Origin: Petrimonas sp. IBARAKI
GTDB lineage: Bacteria > Bacteroidota > Bacteroidia > Bacteroidales > Dysgonomonadaceae
Direction: 5' to 3'
Assembly (NCBI GenBank): GCA_002356435.2
Contig: AP018040.2
Span: 1,364,001 to 1,428,000 of the forward strand
DNA length: 64,000 nt
How positions within the stretch are numbered: the stretch's first letter is position 1; the number at the start of each line of letters is the position of its first letter. The translations under genes and the position numbers were made by a program. This document shows, piece by piece, positions 1 to 8,825 of the stretch. The notes beneath the pieces were generated by a model. The model did no database searches. It was not told where the DNA came from and saw only the letters and a program-made list of their open reading frames with translations.

Positions 1-1
1 G

Positions 2-1387
2 GGAGCCGATGAAAACACCCGGAAAACATACTTGAAAAACATGAAAAAATCGGGAAATCATGTGTTGCAACTGGTCACAAACCTTCTCGATTATCAGAAA
101 ATAGAATCAGGTACGTGGTTGCGCAAGGAGATGAATTTTAATTTGCATGAACTGGTCGAAAATACAGTGAACAGCTTTAAACCCCTTGCTGAAAAAAAAC
201 AACTGGAATACAATGTGGTCAATAAAGTCCCCGGAGATTTACTTGTTTTTGGGGATCCGTTTATGATCCGGGAGATTTATTCCAACTTGATTTCAAACGC
301 GATAAAGTACACGTTACAAGGGACGGTTGAGGTTTTTGTTGAGCCGGTAAATGATATAGGCAAAACGATTTTGAAATTCTCGGTAAGAGACACCGGATTA
401 GGAATCAGTGAAGAATATCAGGAGTATATTTTTCAGGAGTTTACCCAGATAAAACCCGACAAAATAGGGCAGCAGGAAGAAGGAAGCGGTCTCGGACTGG
501 CTATAACAAAAGGGTTGGTAGATGAGTTGGGTGGAAAAATTCACCTGCGATCCGAGAGAGGCAAAGGTTCCGAGTTTTTTGTTGATCTTCCGCTTGAAAC
601 ATCGCGGTTGACAGAAATATGGAGTTCAGGTGAAGGTTGTCCCGATTTTGATTGTGAAAATATTTCGGTGCTAGCTGTAGATGATGATCCGATTCAGCTG
701 ACAATGCTGGCTGAAATGCTCAAATTGAAAAAGATAAATGTTGTTACCGAAGTCGATCCTGATAATGTGTTGAATATTTTAAAAAACAAGATTTTCGATT
801 TAATATTTCTGGATATTCAAATGCCAAGGACAAATGGTTTCACACTTGTAAAAAGCATGTTAGACTCTGACATCTTTCAATCGAAATCAACGCCGGTTAT
901 TGCCTTGTCGGCGAAATCGGATTTGTCTTCTGCTGATTTCAAACAGTTGGGTTTTACTGATTTTCTAAACAAGCCTTTCACTTCCGCACAACTTTTCACG
1001 ATGATTAATAAATACGTGAGGATCACATTGGCTGAGGAGATGGGAGCGGTTGAAAACAGTAAAGGAGTTTCTGCATTGATTGACGTTGTTAAAGACGACC
1101 GGGAAAGTTCGTTGGAAATACTGAGGGCGTTCGTGCTCGATACCGGGAAGAACAACAATGACCTCAAGACCTGTTTTGAGAAAAACGACATGGAAAACGC
1201 CGCACAGGTTGCGCACAAAATATTGCCGCTTTTCAAGATGATGGGAGACGAGGAATTATCGGATGTTTTGCTGAAATTAGACCATGAAAAAAACGTTCGG
1301 GAAGATGAGAAGAGTAAGATAATCGAAGCAATATGCCGGTATATTGACGAAGCAAAAAATCGGATATCGGAAATGGACAAACGCTAA
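2..1387 (+). CDS. hybrid sensor histidine kinase (3' part, cut by window edge)
   Basis: C-terminal part of a membrane or cytoplasmic two-component phosphorelay kinase. The frame is open to base 2, so the start and sensor domain lie outside the window. Counting from the codon at base 32, the end of the dimerisation helix is at residues 1-27, the HATPase_c domain follows with N box N85/N89, D box D120-G124 and G2 box around G151-G155, then a receiver domain at about 212-332 (acidic pocket D217-D219, phospho-acceptor D261, K314), and an HPt domain at about 345-430 whose phosphorylatable histidine is H395. This order (HK-REC-HPt) describes an internal phosphorelay that passes phosphate to a separate response regulator, not seen here. 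xerD starts 3 bases downstream, so the two are probably co-transcribed. The stimulus is unknown. Confidence 0.9.
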   Translation, partial: GADENTRKTYLKNMKKSGNHVLQLVTNLLDYQKIESGTWLRKEMNFNLHELVENTVNSFKPLAEKKQLEYNVVNKVPGDLLVFGDPFMIREIYSNLISNAIKYTLQGTVEVFVEPVNDIGKTILKFSVRDTGLGISEEYQEYIFQEFTQIKPDKIGQQEEGSGLGLAITKGLVDELGGKIHLRSERGKGSEFFVDLPLETSRLTEIWSSGEGCPDFDCENISVLAVDDDPIQLTMLAEMLKLKKINVVTEVDPDNVLNILKNKIFDLIFLDIQMPRTNGFTLVKSMLDSDIFQSKSTPVIALSAKSDLSSADFKQLGFTDFLNKPFTSAQLFTMINKYVRITLAEEMGAVENSKGVSALIDVVKDDRESSLEILRAFVLDTGKNNNDLKTCFEKNDMENAAQVAHKILPLFKMMGDEELSDVLLKLDHEKNVREDEKSKIIEAICRYIDEAKNRISEMDKR

Positions 1388-1390
1388 CCG

Positions 1391-2287
1391 ATGCAACGAA
1401 ACTCACCTGTCGAAAAATACAAACGCTACCTGCTCTTGGAAAGAGGGCTATCGTCAAACACCATTGACGCTTATATGACCGATCTGCAAAAACTGATTGA
1501 TTTTGCAGAGACCCGGAACCTTTCCTTCACTGAAATGAAGCTTCAACACTTGGAGGAGTTTCTTGCTGAATTGCACGACAACGGTATAAAAGCTCGTTCG
1601 GTGGCACGGATAATATCGGGGATTAAGTCTTTTTTTCATTATCTTGTCCTTGACGGATTTATCGAGGAAAACCCCGGCCTGTTGTTGGAAGCTCCCAAAA
1701 TTGGGTTGAAGCTGCCGGTAGTGCTGTCTGTTGAGGAAATCGATTGCTTGTTAGACAGAATAGATGTCTCCACTGCCGAAGGTGCCCGAAACTATGCGAT
1801 TATCGAAACACTATACAGTTGTGGACTGCGTGTGTCTGAACTGACTAACCTCAGGTTCTCCGATTTGTTCTTCGATGAAGGGTTTATACGCGTACAGGGG
1901 AAGGGTAGCAAGCAACGGCTGGTTCCCATATCGGAAACAGCTATCCAAAAAATAAAAAATTATCTCTTGCACCGCAATCAACAAAGGGTGAAAAAAGGAA
2001 GTGAAGATGTTGTTTTTTTAAGTTCAAGAGGAACAGCTATCTCGCGTGTCACGGTTTTTTATTATATCAGGCAATACGCTGAGGCAGCTGGAATCAGCAA
2101 GGAGATCAGTCCACATGTTTTTCGTCATTCATTTGCCACACACCTGTTGGAAAGAGGAGCGAACATCCGTGTAATTCAGGAAATGCTGGGGCATGAAAAA
2201 ATCACAACTACCGAAATATATACTCACATGGACCGAAGTTTTCTGAGGCAAGAGATTATTGAACATCATCCCCGGAATAAGAAATGA
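1391..2287 (+). CDS. xerD: site-specific tyrosine recombinase XerD
   Basis: Chromosome dimer resolvase acting with XerC at dif during cell division. 298 residues, the usual XerD length. The N-terminal SAM-like DNA-binding domain spans about 8-90 and the catalytic domain about 108-290. The full catalytic set is visible: R147, K171, H242, R245, H268 and nucleophile Y277. The position as a single housekeeping gene just ahead of dnaN, with no integration module around it, favours XerD over a mobile-element integrase. It begins 3 bases after the histidine kinase. XerC versus XerD cannot be fully separated by eye, but the overall pattern fits XerD. Confidence 0.88.
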   Translation: MQRNSPVEKYKRYLLLERGLSSNTIDAYMTDLQKLIDFAETRNLSFTEMKLQHLEEFLAELHDNGIKARSVARIISGIKSFFHYLVLDGFIEENPGLLLEAPKIGLKLPVVLSVEEIDCLLDRIDVSTAEGARNYAIIETLYSCGLRVSELTNLRFSDLFFDEGFIRVQGKGSKQRLVPISETAIQKIKNYLLHRNQQRVKKGSEDVVFLSSRGTAISRVTVFYYIRQYAEAAGISKEISPHVFRHSFATHLLERGANIRVIQEMLGHEKITTTEIYTHMDRSFLRQEIIEHHPRNKK

Positions 2288-2355
2288 CCAAATGCTCTTA
2301 TCGACAAATCTTGGAAAAATTGGACAGACAAATCTTTTCAAAACGGATAATTTTG

Positions 2356-2363
2356 TATATTTG
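2356..2363 (+). promoter_or_regulatory. TAnnTTTG -7 box of dnaN
   Basis: TATATTTG, an exact match to the Bacteroidota -7 consensus, 44 bases upstream of the dnaN start; a TTTT at 2335-2338 sits where the -33 element is expected. It separates dnaN transcription from xerD. Confidence 0.6.
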
Positions 2364-2407
2364 CTAAATTATATCAAAACATCAAACATTAAATAAATTC
2401 ACTCCCT

Positions 2408-3532
2408 ATGAAATTTGTAGTATCAAGCGCCACATTGTTGAGCCATCTGCAAGCGATCAGCAGAGTTATCAATTCAAAAAATTCGTTACCTATTTTGGAT
2501 TGTTTTCTCTTGGAACTGGACGGAAATGTGTTGACCATTACAGCCGCCGACAACGAAACCCGATTGGAAACCAAAGTCGAAGTGAACAGCTCGGAAGGAA
2601 CAGGCAGTTTGGCCATTAATTCAAAAAACCTGTTGGATCCGCTGAGAGAGCTTCCCGACCAGCCGCTCACTTTCGATGTAAACGACGAAACGCTTGAAAT
2701 TTACATATACTACCACAACGGGAAGTACAATTTTGTAGGTTTAAAAGGCGATGAATATCCAAGACCCAAAGAGTTGAAAGAATCGGCAATAGGACTCAAT
2801 ATTCCTGCCGAAACACTTTTCAACGGCATCAACAGAACTGTTTTCGCTACGGCTGACGATGAATTGCGCCCGGTGATGAACGGTATCTATTTCGATATCA
2901 CTACAGATGACCTGACTTTCGTTGCTTCAGACGGACACAAGCTTGTGCGTGTAATTCATAAAGACGTGAAAGGGGATGGAAGATCGTCGTTTATTCTGCC
3001 GAAAAAACCGGCTAACTTGCTGAGGTCGCTCCTTCCGAAGGAAAACGGAACGGTGGATGTGAAATTTGACGAAAACAATGCGTACATAACGATGTCGAAC
3101 TTTGTGATGATCTGTCGTTTCGTGGAAGGACGCTATCCCAATTACAATTCGGTAATTCCACAAAATAATCCCAACAACGTTACGCTCGACAGGCTTGCGT
3201 TGCTGAATGCTTTAAAACGCGTGAGCGTATTTTCAAATCCGGCAAGCAGTCTGGTAAAGCTGCAACTGTCGGAAGACAAAATTGTTGTTTCGGCGCAGGA
3301 TATTGATTTTCTGACTTCAGCAGAAGAAATGATTCCTTGCCAGTATAACGGAAACGTAATGAATATTGGTTTTAAAGCTGTTTTCCTGATTGATATACTG
3401 AACAATATTCCATCCACCGATGTGAAGCTCGAACTTTCTGATCCTTCGCGTGCCGGAATTATTCTTCCTGCCGAAAACGAAGAAAACGAAGACATGCTCA
3501 CACTGCTGATGCCGATGATGTTAAATGATTGA
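2408..3532 (+). CDS. dnaN: DNA polymerase III beta subunit (sliding clamp)
   Basis: Ring-shaped processivity clamp that tethers DNA polymerase III and repair enzymes to DNA in the cytoplasm. 374 residues, the normal length, with three clamp domains at roughly 1-120, 127-245 and 246-374; the family N-terminus (short strand, then helix with SRVINSKNSLPIL) and the C-terminal LLMPM-type ending are clear. It has its own promoter and is followed 3 bases later by an exonuclease gene, a replication pairing that makes functional sense. There is no dnaA or recognisable oriC beside it, which is normal for Bacteroidales. Confidence 0.97.
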   Translation: MKFVVSSATLLSHLQAISRVINSKNSLPILDCFLLELDGNVLTITAADNETRLETKVEVNSSEGTGSLAINSKNLLDPLRELPDQPLTFDVNDETLEIYIYYHNGKYNFVGLKGDEYPRPKELKESAIGLNIPAETLFNGINRTVFATADDELRPVMNGIYFDITTDDLTFVASDGHKLVRVIHKDVKGDGRSSFILPKKPANLLRSLLPKENGTVDVKFDENNAYITMSNFVMICRFVEGRYPNYNSVIPQNNPNNVTLDRLALLNALKRVSVFSNPASSLVKLQLSEDKIVVSAQDIDFLTSAEEMIPCQYNGNVMNIGFKAVFLIDILNNIPSTDVKLELSDPSRAGIILPAENEENEDMLTLLMPMMLND

Positions 3533-3535
3533 TAA

Positions 3536-4306
3536 ATGAAACTAAACCTCAAAAACCCGCTGGTTTTCTTTGACTTGGAAACCACGGGGATAAATATTAC
3601 AAAAGACAGGATTGTAGAAATATCGTTACTGAAAGTCCATCCGAACGGGAAAGAAGAAATAAAATCCCGGCTTATCAACCCCGAGATGCCTATTCCTGCC
3701 CAGTCGACAGCCATTCACGGTATCACCGATGATGATGTGAAAGATAGTCCGACCTTTAAACAAGTGGCAAAATCGTTGGCCGATATGTTGGAAGGTTGCG
3801 ATTTAGCGGGCTTCAATTCCAGCCGCTTCGACGTCCCGATGCTTTCTGAAGAATTTCTTCGGGCAGGAGTGGATTTCGACATGAGCAAACGGAAGTTTGT
3901 GGATGTTCAGATTATCTTCCACAAAAAGGAACAACGAACGCTGGAGGCAGCTTATAAATTTTATTGCGACAAAGAGTTGCAAAACGCACACTCCGCAGAG
4001 GCAGACACCATTGCTACTTACGAGGTATTGAAATCACAACTCGACCGTTATCCCGACTTGGAAAACGATGTTGCATTCTTATCCAAAGAGTATTCCAGCT
4101 TTAACAATAACGTGGATTTTGCCGGACGGATTATTTTCGATGATAAAGGAGTTGAGGTATTTAATTTCGGTAAACACAAGGGTAAGCCGGTGGCACAGGT
4201 CTTACGCAACGAGCCCAGTTATTACTCGTGGATGATGGATGGCGACTTTCCATTAAACACCAAGCAGGTGCTTACGAAAATAAGGCTTCGGGAAATGAAC
4301 GGTTAA
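3536..4306 (+). CDS. DEDDh 3'-5' exonuclease (DNA polymerase III epsilon-like)
   Basis: Proofreading-type exonuclease that removes nucleotides from DNA 3' ends using two metal ions. The DEDDh residues are visible: D13 and E15 in FDLETTG, D99 in the NSSRFD motif, H152 and D157 in HSAEAD. Residues 1-170 form the exonuclease; the tail at about 205-256 (FNFGKHKGKPV followed by a Trp-rich turn) is an extra small domain often found on Bacteroidota epsilon-like proteins. It directly follows dnaN with a 3-base gap, which supports a role with the replicase. Whether it is the main epsilon subunit or a repair paralogue is not decidable here. Confidence 0.87.
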   Translation: MKLNLKNPLVFFDLETTGINITKDRIVEISLLKVHPNGKEEIKSRLINPEMPIPAQSTAIHGITDDDVKDSPTFKQVAKSLADMLEGCDLAGFNSSRFDVPMLSEEFLRAGVDFDMSKRKFVDVQIIFHKKEQRTLEAAYKFYCDKELQNAHSAEADTIATYEVLKSQLDRYPDLENDVAFLSKEYSSFNNNVDFAGRIIFDDKGVEVFNFGKHKGKPVAQVLRNEPSYYSWMMDGDFPLNTKQVLTKIRLREMNG

Positions 4307-4316
4307 AACGGCTGTT

Positions 4317-5012
4317 ATGATTTATTTCCGATGGATGCTCTTAGTTTCACTTCCTTTTCTGATCTTGTGCTGTGGAAAAGGTAAAGCGGAGACCACCGAA
4401 ACTGCCGAAACCGTCAAGACGGCACGTGGGATTCCGTTGGAGCGGAAACAACGGTTTTCGGGGAATTACAACAAGGAGTTCAACGATTTACAGGATGCTC
4501 ACTTGTCGGCTGCTACTGCCTTGGGTATTTCACCGATGGCTTTACGCAACGATACGTTGAAGCTGAAAGATGAGCTTGTCCGATTGCCGGATGAACTGGA
4601 ACTTTACAAAATGTACGATTTAACCCATTCTATTCCGTTTCTGGTTCCTTCAGCAGCGCAGTTGTTTGTTGATATTACGCGGAATTTCAGGGATTCGCTT
4701 TACAGCAAAGATCTACCTCTTTACCGGCTTTACCTGACCAGTATCCTCCGCACCGATGAAGACCTTTCAATATTGACAAAAAGGAATATCAACGCCAGTG
4801 AAAACTCCACACATCGTTACGGAACTACCTTCGACATATCGTGGAAACGTTTCGACCCGGTGATGCCCGATTCCATTCGCCAGGTCCCGCCGGAACGGTT
4901 GAAGCTTGTGTTGGCGCAGGTACTTTTCGACTTAAAAAATCAACAACGGTGTTACGTGAAACACGAGCGGAAGCAGGCTTGTTTCCATATAACGGCAAGG
5001 GAAGAAAAGTAA
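4317..5012 (+). CDS. DUF5715-like exported protein with M15-type metal motif
   Basis: 231 residues. The N-terminus is a hydrophobic segment ending in cysteines (residues 7-19), most likely a weak lipobox, so it is probably a periplasmic lipoprotein. Residues 140-224 look like the core of M15 (VanY/MepA-type) zinc peptidases: an L-T-S-x-x-R-T segment, then S164-x-H166-x-x-G169-x-x-x-D173, and a late H224 where the third zinc ligand would lie. I recognise the overall family as the Bacteroidota DUF5715 group; the peptidase reading is inference from these motifs. Substrate could be cell-wall peptide. It starts 10 bases after the exonuclease gene and is likely co-transcribed. Confidence 0.65.
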   Translation: MIYFRWMLLVSLPFLILCCGKGKAETTETAETVKTARGIPLERKQRFSGNYNKEFNDLQDAHLSAATALGISPMALRNDTLKLKDELVRLPDELELYKMYDLTHSIPFLVPSAAQLFVDITRNFRDSLYSKDLPLYRLYLTSILRTDEDLSILTKRNINASENSTHRYGTTFDISWKRFDPVMPDSIRQVPPERLKLVLAQVLFDLKNQQRCYVKHERKQACFHITAREEK

Positions 5013-5043
5013 ATTTTATTCGTAATCTGTTATTAATTTGGTT

Positions 5044-5793
5044 ATGAAGAATCCATTTTTATTTCTACTGATAGGTGCCGGGTTGTTGACATCTGGTTGT
5101 TCTACCTATTATTTTTCAACGGTGGAGTCGTATCACAACCGTATTCCTGCAACCGAAAACGGTTATTTTACAACGGAGAAAAACGGTATCGTGGTTACTT
5201 ATTCGTTCAACGAATATGGAGGGACTGTAAATTATGAGGTGTATAACACGTCAGATAATCAATTGTTTATCGATTTAAGCAAATCAACCCTTGTTGCCGA
5301 GGATTTTGCTGTTCAGCACGGGAAAAGGGCTTCTGATGCCGGTTCGTCTGATAGTGCCAATCAGTCCGATACAAAGTTGTTTGTTCCCCCTCATTCACGA
5401 ACAAGCTTTTCGCCGGTTTTACTTTACGATCTGTACGATATGCGCCTGCCAAAGCAACACTATGAAAAAGTCAGTATCGGGGGAAGTACCGTCAAAGGCA
5501 TTGTCTTCTCGCCCGAAAATTCACCACTTATGTTTCGCACCTATCTAACTGTTGTTGATGGTAATGACCAATCGGAAACCGTTTTTGAAGACCTGTTTTT
5601 CATATCGCGCGCCTATAAAGTAAATTCTGCCAACAATTTTTTGATGAGCTATGCAAAACAACGGGGCGATATCTATTATTTTTCAGAGACAAATACTACC
5701 GGACAGGTGTTGGGCTGGACAACAGCCATCGTGTTGGTGGTGGGTGTGGCAGCTTTGACGGGAGGGGAGATTGTAGAAGAGACCTCATATTAA
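5044..5793 (+). CDS. lipoprotein of unknown function
   Basis: About 249 residues from the ATG at 5044 (a TTG two codons upstream is less likely). A hydrophobic signal segment ends in the lipobox L-T-S-G-C, so the protein should be anchored in the envelope. The middle is beta-rich with no motif I recognise; the C-terminus (about residues 223-243) is a hydrophobic Ala/Val/Gly-rich segment that could be a membrane anchor or buried helix. It lies 31 bases after the DUF5715-like gene and 7 bases before truA, so it probably belongs to the same transcript. Function unknown. Confidence 0.75.
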   Translation: MKNPFLFLLIGAGLLTSGCSTYYFSTVESYHNRIPATENGYFTTEKNGIVVTYSFNEYGGTVNYEVYNTSDNQLFIDLSKSTLVAEDFAVQHGKRASDAGSSDSANQSDTKLFVPPHSRTSFSPVLLYDLYDMRLPKQHYEKVSIGGSTVKGIVFSPENSPLMFRTYLTVVDGNDQSETVFEDLFFISRAYKVNSANNFLMSYAKQRGDIYYFSETNTTGQVLGWTTAIVLVVGVAALTGGEIVEETSY

Positions 5794-5800
5794 CAGATAA

Positions 5801-6565
5801 ATGATGAAGCGCTTTTTCATTACACTTTCGTATAACGGGAAAAAATATGTGGGCTGGCAAATACAACCCAACGGAGTCAGTGTGCAGCAGGTGCTACAGG
5901 ATGCCCTTTCTACCGTTTTACGTGAACCGGTGGAAGTGGTGGGAGCGGGCAGAACCGATGCGGGTGTGCATGCCCGGAAGATGGTGGCGCATGTTGATTT
6001 TTCGGATGAGCGTTTCGATTCAATGAGGTTGGTGAAAAACCTCAACAGCTTTCTGCCCCACGATATATCCATTCGCGAAATCCGGGAAGTGAGCCCCGAC
6101 GCACATGCCCGCTTTTCAGCCATATCCCGGACGTATAAATATTACCTCACGACGGAAAAGAACCCGTTTCTGTACGATCTTACTTACCGGGTGTTTTTCC
6201 AACCCGATATAGACACCATGAATGCCTTGTGTGAGGTGTTGAAAGGATACGAAGACTTTACCAGCTTCAGCCGGCTGCATAGCGATGTGAAAACCAACAA
6301 CTGCCGTATAAGCGAAGCTTACTGGGAACAGGAAGATACCACCCGTTTTACTTTTACCATCACCGCCGACCGATTCCTGCGCAATATGGTCCGCGCCATC
6401 GTGGGAACATTGCTCGAAGCCGGCCGGGGAAAACTGGACGAGCGTGGGTTTCGACGGATTATAGAAGCCAGGAACCGTCAGGTTGCCGGTGATTCTGCTC
6501 CCGGACATGCGTTGTTCCTTCACGAAGTGACCTATCCCGAGGAGGTCTGGGTGGTTGTCAGGTAA
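5801..6565 (+). CDS. truA: tRNA pseudouridine synthase A
   Basis: Converts uridines 38-40 of the tRNA anticodon stem to pseudouridine. 254 residues, normal for the family, with the signature G-R-T-D-A-G-V-H-A carrying the catalytic aspartate D53, the F-x-S-F-S-R motif near residue 150, and the late RNMVR helix. Two adjacent ATG codons (5801 and 5804) can serve as start. It is the last gene of the run that begins at 4317 and marks the left edge of the accessory protease patch. Confidence 0.95.
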   Translation: MMKRFFITLSYNGKKYVGWQIQPNGVSVQQVLQDALSTVLREPVEVVGAGRTDAGVHARKMVAHVDFSDERFDSMRLVKNLNSFLPHDISIREIREVSPDAHARFSAISRTYKYYLTTEKNPFLYDLTYRVFFQPDIDTMNALCEVLKGYEDFTSFSRLHSDVKTNNCRISEAYWEQEDTTRFTFTITADRFLRNMVRAIVGTLLEAGRGKLDERGFRRIIEARNRQVAGDSAPGHALFLHEVTYPEEVWVVVR

Positions 6566-6601
6566 CCGATGATTTACAGTATTTATAATAAATTGACGTT
6601 A

Positions 6602-6663
6602 TTTAAAGCGTATTGATGCAACGGAAGCGGCATTCATTGCATCTATATAGTAAACGCTTTAAA
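6602..6663. repeat. 62-bp interrupted inverted repeat upstream of the C10 protease gene
   Basis: The outer arms are perfect over 10 bases, TTTAAAGCGT (6602-6611) and ACGCTTTAAA (6654-6663); an inner pair GATGCAA (6615-6621) and TTGCATC (6637-6643) is perfect over 7. Together they could form a two-part hairpin in DNA or RNA, ending 10 bases before the ATG at 6674. No T-run follows, so it is not an ordinary terminator. It may be an operator, a leader hairpin, or the end of an inserted element. Confidence 0.7.
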
Positions 6664-6673
6664 AAAGATACGT

Positions 6674-7996
6674 ATGAAAAATCTATTCAACAAGCTATGC
6701 ATCCTCCTTTTTATTGCTCACTTTATTGCGTGTAGCCATGATGCAGTTGATGAAATGAGTGTCTTCACAGAAGATGGCACTGTCGTAAACACGTTCAAAG
6801 TTTCGGAAAACGAAGCCAGGGAAACGTTAATGTCTTTTTTGGACAGGTTTGATACAAGTTCTTCAGGCGGGGCTCGGAGCACATCCCAAAGGACAATCAA
6901 GGATATCCAGGCTTTCAATGTCAATCCAATGACAAGGGCTTCATCCGATGATGGCTATGAATTGCCTGAAGATCTGGAGACACTGTTCTACCTGATTAAT
7001 TTCAATGATAACCAGGGATTCGGGATTGTGTCCGGAGATAAACGGACCACGCCTGTCCTTGCTATTATCGATGAAGGAGGATTGTCTTTGGATACTCTTT
7101 CGAGAGTTGATAATCCGGGATTTCTGATGTTTTTGGATCAAGTTGTGGTGATGCAATTGAATGAAATAGCCGAATATGACTCGCAGACAGGAGCCCGTCC
7201 TTTACCCGTTTCTCCGGAGACCAGGGCTACTCCGGGTGATGTGTCGCCGCGATTACAAACAAAATGGAGCCAGGGCGCACCTTATAATAAATTTGCTCCT
7301 AATGGTGTTACCGGGTGTGTAATAACAGCCGCGGCACAGGCGTTAAGCTATTTTCAAACAATAGGGCATGTCCAATGGCAATATCAGAACACATACGGTG
7401 CAAGTCCATTGAATTGGAGTCAAATTATTGCCGACAGCGAGGATTATCTCGGAGGGTATGGAAGGCTTCATCGTACAGCTCTAGAACATGCTCAATCAGC
7501 AGACCAGGTTTCTCACCTGATGCGCTATCTGGGTGTAACCCTTAAAGCTACTTACAACAAGGGGAATAAGAAAGAAGGCCCTAGCACAAGCGCAGATTCA
7601 GGTGATGCCATAAAACATTTAAAAAATTGGTGCGGCCTTTCATCTTCAACCTCTTTAAGAGACTATAATGCTGATGGCGTTCGCGTCGCACTCCAACATA
7701 ATCCAAACTCTCTTGTCTGGGCAAGAGGTAATGGCAATAGAACGAATAAATTCTTAGGTATGATATATACGTACAAAGACGGGCATGCCTGGATCATTGA
7801 TGGAATAAGAATAATAGGGTCGACGGACTACGTGCATTGCAACTGGGGATGGGGCGGCAAATGCGACGGATACTTTGTGAGCGGCAGTTTTAACACGCAA
7901 GCGCCTCCCGCATTCTTAGACCCGATCGACGATGACCCGGGAACCGAACCGTATAATTATAGGTATAAAAAGCAATATGCCGTGCTATCCCGATAA
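6674..7996 (+). CDS. C10 family (streptopain-like) cysteine protease lipoprotein
   Basis: Secreted, lipid-anchored papain-fold protease of the streptopain/interpain group. 440 residues: signal segment with lipobox F-I-A-C (C20), a Spi-type inhibitory prodomain at about 40-170, a linker, and the peptidase domain from about 193. The nucleophile is C215 in TGCVITAAAQA, the catalytic histidine is H371 in GHAWIIDG, and N390-W391 sit in CNWGWGG. The prodomain must be cleaved for activity in known members. It follows truA after a 108-base gap holding a large inverted repeat, and is followed 17 bases later by a small lipoprotein. Natural targets are unknown; host or dietary protein degradation or competition are possible. 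Confidence 0.88.
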   Translation: MKNLFNKLCILLFIAHFIACSHDAVDEMSVFTEDGTVVNTFKVSENEARETLMSFLDRFDTSSSGGARSTSQRTIKDIQAFNVNPMTRASSDDGYELPEDLETLFYLINFNDNQGFGIVSGDKRTTPVLAIIDEGGLSLDTLSRVDNPGFLMFLDQVVVMQLNEIAEYDSQTGARPLPVSPETRATPGDVSPRLQTKWSQGAPYNKFAPNGVTGCVITAAAQALSYFQTIGHVQWQYQNTYGASPLNWSQIIADSEDYLGGYGRLHRTALEHAQSADQVSHLMRYLGVTLKATYNKGNKKEGPSTSADSGDAIKHLKNWCGLSSSTSLRDYNADGVRVALQHNPNSLVWARGNGNRTNKFLGMIYTYKDGHAWIIDGIRIIGSTDYVHCNWGWGGKCDGYFVSGSFNTQAPPAFLDPIDDDPGTEPYNYRYKKQYAVLSR

Positions 7997-8013
7997 CTTA
8001 AAAGAATGAGACA

Positions 8014-8652
8014 ATGAAACGGATTCATATTTTATTTTTGGCCGGACTGCTCCCTTTCCTGTCCGGATGCGACAAGAATGAAGGCGTGTATGCCTATTCA
8101 AAAGAAATAGAAATTCAATATGTTGATAAACAGGGGAATATTTTATATTTCGATAAGGACGGGAATATCTCCTGTTTTGACAAGGTTGACTATTTTTCGC
8201 GGAAATTGAACGAGGAAGACTTTTTGACGACCTGCCCGATGGAGATCATATCCTTTACGAATGAAAGGGGTATCCCCGTGGAATATAAATTAGATTACCA
8301 GGTAGGTCATTTGTTCAGATTTCGCATGAATGATGGGCGAAAAAGCGAATACGGTTATGTCGTTAAATACAAAATCCCGCTTATTACCGGAGATTCAGTG
8401 GAAGAATTAAGGGTCACGCTCAAAGAAAACCACGGATTTCCCTGCGGGTGGCACAACTGCCGGTATAATGGGAAAGATATTCGCGTTTATACCATGGAGG
8501 AAATTTTCCCGGATTATCATAACCCCCAGCAAGTTTTTGATAAAGAAAAGCATGCCCGTAGGTTGACGGAAATGCTGTATAGCGGGAATTTGGTAGCACA
8601 TGAAGTAGAGGGATTCATTCTTGTCATAATTCCTGTTGATATTGCTTTGTAA
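8014..8652 (+). CDS. small lipoprotein next to the C10 protease
   Basis: 212 residues with a clear signal peptide and lipobox L-S-G-C (C19). After the cysteine there is a short repeated motif, V/F-D-K-x-G-N-I (around residues 37-56), then a mixed beta-strand body with a G-W-H-N-C motif near residue 148. I do not recognise the family. The 17-base spacing from the protease gene suggests the two are co-expressed. A partner, substrate-presenting or inhibitor role is possible but unproven. Confidence 0.75.
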   Translation: MKRIHILFLAGLLPFLSGCDKNEGVYAYSKEIEIQYVDKQGNILYFDKDGNISCFDKVDYFSRKLNEEDFLTTCPMEIISFTNERGIPVEYKLDYQVGHLFRFRMNDGRKSEYGYVVKYKIPLITGDSVEELRVTLKENHGFPCGWHNCRYNGKDIRVYTMEEIFPDYHNPQQVFDKEKHARRLTEMLYSGNLVAHEVEGFILVIIPVDIAL

Positions 8653-8758
8653 ATACATTTATGATGTAGTCATGCGGGAGCATGAAGTTTCTTATAAAAG
8701 GGATAAGAAATTATGGCACATTTCATAGGTTATGCAATATTCATTGGGATTGATAAGG

Positions 8759-8766
8759 TATATTTG
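8759..8766 (+). promoter_or_regulatory. TAnnTTTG -7 box before the astacin-type gene
   Basis: TATATTTG 59 bases upstream of the ATG at 8826, in an AT-rich 173-base intergenic stretch. No good -33 element is seen, so this is a moderate call. Confidence 0.4.
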
Positions 8767-8825
8767 AGTTTTTTGGTATTTTAAACACATAATGAAACCA
8801 AGTTATGAATTAAAACCATTGAACG

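Noticed and set aside
1391-2287. Tyrosine recombinase as integrase of a mobile element
   Set aside because: XerD-typical length and residues, housekeeping neighbours, no attachment site or cargo genes.
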